Shown piece after piece: positions 59,563-64,000 of a DNA stretch of 64,000 nucleotides. Below the pieces are notes generated by a model. That model saw nothing but the letters and a program-made list of their open reading frames with translations, made no database searches and was not told the DNA's origin. Each line of letters starts with the position of its first letter. The first letter of the stretch is position 1. The stretch lies in contig CAUJGJ010000444.1 of assembly GCA_963170055.1 (NCBI GenBank), forward strand, positions 5,245,618 to 5,309,617. The letters run 5' to 3'. This stretch comes from Halisarca cf. caerulea. Lineage: Eukaryota > Porifera > Demospongiae > Chondrillida > Halisarcidae. Both the position numbers and the translations under genes were made by a program.

Positions 59563-59622
<60 letters not shown>
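59535..59622. repeat. (TA)n microsatellite
   Basis: Imperfect TA for ~90 bp, immediately after a family A right end (GAATTTTTAGAG). 59630-60750 shows short open frames on both strands but nothing recognisable. Confidence 0.9.
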
Positions 59623-60753
59623 TATATGTAGCCCCATTTCATTTCATGGATTTAGATTATATCAATTGATCCCTTATTTATCAATAATTGTTGTGTCCAT
59701 ACCATAAGGCACTAGGACATGTAGTATAGTCCAATGAAGCACTGCAGAACTGGTCCAAATGAAAGCAATTAATATTATATCATATACATAGTATAGTCAA
59801 TAATAAGTTCCAAGCCATATGGAGTACAGCTTGGATGTCACTCAGTTATGGCATACTTCCGATAGGAATCTTGCTGCTATCTTTTCATCACTTCTCCTTT
59901 CAAGTTGGAGAATGTGCCTTATCATTGTTTGTAGCTGTGTGCTCCACTTAGGCTAATTCACCATCCAGTGCACCACAGCTTCCACCTCTCTACTCTCACT
60001 CATTGCACAGCCTGTTCACCCTTGTAACCCCCTACCACCCCCTGCCTGTCCTGCCTGAAATGGTACCATGTCTCCTTTTAGTTTCATTAGACTAGGCATC
60101 CTCCTCTCACATTTCATCACAAGGCCTGTACATTTTGATTCCTGTAAATGCACTCTCCACAATTAGTTTCAGCATTGCTCAGCTTTGGCTTGCTCTGCAA
60201 CTCCTGCCTCCATTGTTCTCTGACGTTATCCCACACAACATTCTCCAGCAATACCTCTCATTCCCTTTCTGACCAGCTGTGTACCTGATCCGCCCCAACA
60301 CCTTGCCACTGAAAGTCATTACGGCAGCCTGATGTCTTTTGCAACCAAGTTCCGGGCTTGCTACATCTTACTGTTTCCACTGCCACTCTTCTCAGCAATA
60401 TTCCTTCATATACACTATCATCATACTCAGAGCCTTCAGCCAAATTCCACACATCTTATCTTTTCCAGCCACACTACTGGTAGCTCCCCCAGCTCTTGCA
60501 GCAAAGCACATGTGGATGGAGAGTTCCAACTCCAAACAACATTCTGGAGGACCCATGAGCTTGTTGAACTTCCTTCAAGTTGCTGCTTCAGACTTCTGCT
60601 ATATAACTTAACAAAATTGTAAGAAATCCAAGGGCACATTTTAAATCAATTTAGTACTGGATTATATACCTTGTACAATTTTTGTTAGGAATCTCTAGAG
60701 AGCATCCTATAAATTGATCAATGACATACAGTCAATGGATCTTTGAAGTTCTT

Positions 60754-61205
60754 TATACTGAAATTTATAAGTGACTATACATGCATGACCTTGCACGCTG
60801 TGTCAGCTTGCGAAAATCTAGCGAAGGCATGGCTCATAACGGAGTTGACCATGCGAGACATTTGTCTTGATCCAGTCGACCCATGCAAGGTCAACATGTG
60901 TACAATGAAAACTTTGCAGCAACTGCATCCAACTGATATCAGCATTTATACTGAAATTTATAAGTGACTATACATGCATGACCTTGCACGCTGTGTCAGC
61001 TTGCGAAAATCTAGCGAGGGCATGGCTCATAACGGAGTTGACCATGCCAGACATAATATTTGTCTTGATCCAATCGACCCATGCAAGGTCAACATGTGTA
61101 CAATGAAAACTTTGCAGCAACTTGATCCAATCGACCCATGCAAGGTCAACATGTGTACAATGAAAACTTTGCAGCAACTGCATCCAACTGATATCAGCAT
61201 TTATT
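60754..61205. repeat. 193-bp tandem duplication with a nested 47-bp duplication
   Basis: The unit starting TATACTGAAATTTATAAGTG recurs at 60754 and 60947. Within the second unit CTTGATCCAATCGACCCATG and the following sequence to GCAGCAA is repeated at 61074 and 61121. Small open frames exist but look like by-products of the repeat. Confidence 0.85.
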
Positions 61206-61449
61206 CTCCAGTGTTCTCCACCTTTTGTATGTATTTAAAGGATACTGGACTACATGCTGCAATATTTCCATATGCGATTGCACACTGTTTTTGGACTACA
61301 TGATAGACATTAGTCAACAAAAGTAGGTCTTTCAACTTGAGTATCGAGGCACACTGTACTCTGGTCTATAGAGAACGTTAACTAATAGGGTGAAAACACT
61401 GGACATGGAACAAAGGAACGATGAACTTGCATGTGTCATTGGTTAAAAT

Positions 61450-62755
61450 GAAGATTCTTGTGCATGTGTGCTATAGAATAGAACTTGCAGGTAAGGGTGC
61501 TTGTAGTAAATTGTATGAAAATGGTAATTTTAATGAAAAGAACCATCATGTTCTTTGTATTCACTGCATTGTGCTTCATACATACTGAAAGGTGAATTGA
61601 ACCATAGATCTATGATTAAACAAATGATCCTAATTTATGTAAATGTTTTTAGAATGCCTTGAGATATATACCCTTGGAGAACAATGCTAATAGACTTTTC
61701 AATGTTGTTGCATATACATACTAGCAGACATCCCTGCAAGGTACATACGTACAAATATATACTACTTATGCATTGGGTTATGCCTACTGTTTTGCTAGGA
61801 TGATGTGGATACAGAATCTGAAGAGAATGTGGCCAAAGATGGCGATGATGAAGAACCCTTGTGTTCAGATGATAATGATCAGGATGATGATGGAGAGGAA
61901 GGGATCAATAACATTGTCACCTGTCAATTTGATCGAGTAGGTTACAGAGCAGGAGCATGTGCATGTGTGTGCGTGCATGCATGAGTGTGTGTATGTGCAT
62001 GATTACATCCTGCAATATGTATTGCCTGTCATTGTTTGTGTCATAGACTATGTTATGTTGTCTATAATAGTTGACCAGATCATACAAGATTAAATGGAAA
62101 TTTGTTCTCTAAAATGGTGTCATTAAAATTCGAAACAGAGACTATGTATTTCAAGAGGTGACACGAAAAGCTGATTGGTAGAATCATAGATATTATAGAC
62201 TACGTAACCCATATTACCATATCTATGGTAGAATTGCAATGTGTCTTAGTCAATGCTGCTCTTAGATATGCAATAGTGATTGCACATGTTAATCGCTGTA
62301 AACAATTCATTGTAATTTCAATTACAATAATATAAAAATGTAATACTGTTTTGGCAACTAAGTCTTATACTTTTATGTCACTAAAAATGAATTTCAGAAT
62401 CTACGAAATTTTCAACACTGTAGTTTTAATGTATATGTTGTTTGTGGTATGTGTATACATCTTTTAAGTTATTCCATATATATAGTCTATGTATGTGTTT
62501 TTATTTAGTGATGCCAATGAAGAAAGTATTATTAATTCTATATCTATGATTCTAGCCAACCATATTTTGTAAAATACTACTGTAACTGTTACAATATATT
62601 TATTCTAATTATGCAATTTCTCCATCCATTATTTCTTCTGTATTTATGATTAGTGGACACTCCCAAATATGGACATGTTATGTATTAATTATAACCTCTT
62701 TAAAAAGGACCAGACTTGAGGTCCCATAATAGTTCTTAATGAAATTATAGTTCCT
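61450..62755. repeat. Segmental duplicate of parts of the GTF2A1 locus
   Basis: 61450-61610 matches intron 1 around 40655-40800 (TGTGCATGTGTGCTATAGAAT, CACTGCATTGTGCTT, TACTGAAAGGTG). 61655-62755 matches 45355-47360 through exons 6 and 7 and the 3' flank. Exons 2-5 and about 4.5 kb between are missing. Introns are kept, so this is a DNA-level copy and not a processed pseudogene. Confidence 0.9.
61799..62181 (+). pseudogene. GTF2A1 partial pseudogene (exons 6 and 7)
   Basis: Exon 6 copy 61799-61936 is open with GT/AG ends and encodes 46 residues, two more than the parent (DTESEEN for DTEEN). Exon 7 copy 62071-62181 has a TAA at 62110-62112 where the parent has a Lys codon after WKFVL, so the conserved C-terminal barrel would be truncated. 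The upstream coding exons are absent. Non-functional as TFIIA. Confidence 0.9.
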
Positions 62756-62759
62756 GGTA

Positions 62760-63440
62760 ACCCAATACAAATCTTCAATTACCTCAATCCATGGCACTAA
62801 TGGTCAAGCTCCAGATAATGTATGTGCATGCATTAAAATGGCCATAGTAGAAACTCAGCACAGAGTTTGAAACAGTGCTGACAGTAAAACTGTACATATC
62901 TGATTGTAGCATGTGTACAATTAATACCCAGAATTTATATTGAGCACTTTCATAGGTACGAGTATGCAACCCCTGATCCCAAGCCGCCTGGACATCAGGG
63001 GTTCTACTGTGATGCACACATACTAATAAAGATCAAACAGCAAGTTGCAGGGGTTTTAAATAGTGAGTACATTTATATTTAGTTTGTCAAAATCAATGCA
63101 TTATAATATGCTGTCTTATTAGTGATTCAAGTAAAATAAGACAAGATATATATATACATATATATACATCTATAATATGGCGAAAATGGCATTGCGATCT
63201 GCAAAAGAACAACAAGATAAGTTTACAGATCATTAAAATCTACCTTTAAGTTGACATTCGAGAAATATTTGACGTGTATAATATATCCAGGACTGTGTAG
63301 ATATCCAGGATTGTGTGAATTTGTGTAAACTACACACAAGCTGTCACAACTTACAATTGCATGCCACTATAATCCCCCAATACCAGTGGATCAAAGGCTT
63401 ACCATGCACTATCCTGTGTAAATTAAACTAATACCACATC
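62760..63440. other. Non-coding DNA without recognised features
   Basis: AT-rich, with a short TATATA stretch at 63145-63170; no exon or known element seen. Confidence 0.5.
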
Positions 63441-63441
63441 T

Positions 63442-63537
63442 GATAAAGAGGATGAACAGCACTTCCTTCTTCATTGCCCTGCCTACCAAACCCCCCGAGC
63501 AAGGCTATTCAACAGGATAGACAAATGCTACCATTGA
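63442..63537 (+). pseudogene. Tail fragment of a LINE ORF2
   Basis: Frame encoding EDEQHFLLHCPAYQTPRARL then FNRI, ending in a stop. The E..HFLLxCPxY...R pattern is the zinc-knuckle-like motif near the C terminus of many LINE ORF2 proteins. The following ~460 bp to the window end (AGGCCATTTTGGCCTATC) resembles a LINE 3' UTR. Confidence 0.6.
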
Positions 63538-64000
63538 TTTTCTGTACAAGTCTATAGAATACCAAATGACCAGCTACAGTACATCATGCACTATATATAC
63601 AGAGAATCAAACAGTCCTGAACGAAGTAGCTTAATATCTGTTTGCTTGTCTATTCGTCGTAGATCCATTTTTGTATAAATATAATTTTGTAATCTTCACC
63701 ATGTACCCCACTATAGATTATTCTGCTATGGGCTCACAAAACATACGCTATATTTGCCTTACAATTCCAGTGCTATTTATTTCAACAATTAAGTATTACT
63801 TCCACATTTATGCCTATTGGCTTTTTTCTATTTCTCATGCATGGTTATTTCAGAATCTTTGTCATTCTATTTACTGTTACCCACTAATTTAAAACTATGT
63901 GTTGCTGTACCTACATTTGTACTTGTTACCTTTATCTTGGTCTAAAGGCCATTTTGGCCTATCCGACCATAATTATAATAATCATAATAATATATAACAG

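Noticed and set aside
60332..60622. Overlapping plus-strand frames of 90-96 codons
   Set aside because: Overlap each other and an antisense frame; no recognisable domain or splice context.
60754..61205. Direct repeats considered as a CRISPR-like array
   Set aside because: Units are contiguous tandem copies without unique spacers, in a eukaryotic context.

Overview
The window looks like nuclear DNA of an early-branching metazoan, most probably a demosponge. It is AT-rich, has intron-containing genes with GT/AG splice sites, a mosaic LDLa/EGF/SRCR extracellular protein of the kind abundant in sponges, very frequent (GT)n/(CA)n and (TA)n microsatellites, and dense small inverted-repeat transposons. 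The species cannot be named from the sequence. I saw no tRNA, rRNA, CRISPR array or prokaryotic operon.

Layout. 1-12.0 kb: no gene recognised; long (GT)n tracts, a tandem duplication at 3.45-4.65 kb and several non-autonomous DNA transposons. 12.5-37.7 kb, minus strand: at least three exons of C2H2 zinc-finger genes, perhaps one 25-kb gene. The 5' exon (36966..37700) carries two fingers, a distal exon (18790..18884) one finger, and the terminal exon (12556..15765) a ~1070-residue disordered tail. The DNA between is mostly transposon remnants. 37.87-46.85 kb, plus strand: a complete seven-exon TFIIA large-subunit gene (GTF2A1, 387 aa), head-to-head with the zinc-finger gene across 171 bp. 48.58-56.28 kb, minus strand and convergent with GTF2A1: a secreted or matrix protein with signal peptide, LDLa-like modules, EGF, SRCR, an EGF array and a C-terminal region resembling inter-alpha-trypsin-inhibitor heavy chain (ITIH-C). 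57.3-64 kb: remnants of non-LTR retrotransposons, tandem repeats and a broken partial copy of GTF2A1 (exons 6-7 only).

The most striking observation is in the mosaic gene. Its second exon (55530..56012) holds two foldback MITEs (96 and 129 bp), each flanked by a 9-bp target-site duplication and separated by only 8 bp of non-duplicated DNA. Removing both, each with one duplication copy, restores a 240-nt phase 1-1 exon and a correctly spaced EGF module. With both insertions the frame length is kept, but the larger element brings an in-frame stop. Its ends could in principle be spliced as a GT-AG intron. The same gene also has a 1.22-kb tandem duplication inside its EGF array, one EGF exon whose donor is AT instead of GT, a candidate 12-nt microexon, and a decayed partial copy of the SRCR region.

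Gene models were assembled by eye from splice motifs, reading phase and family resemblance. All homology statements are from recognition, not database searches.
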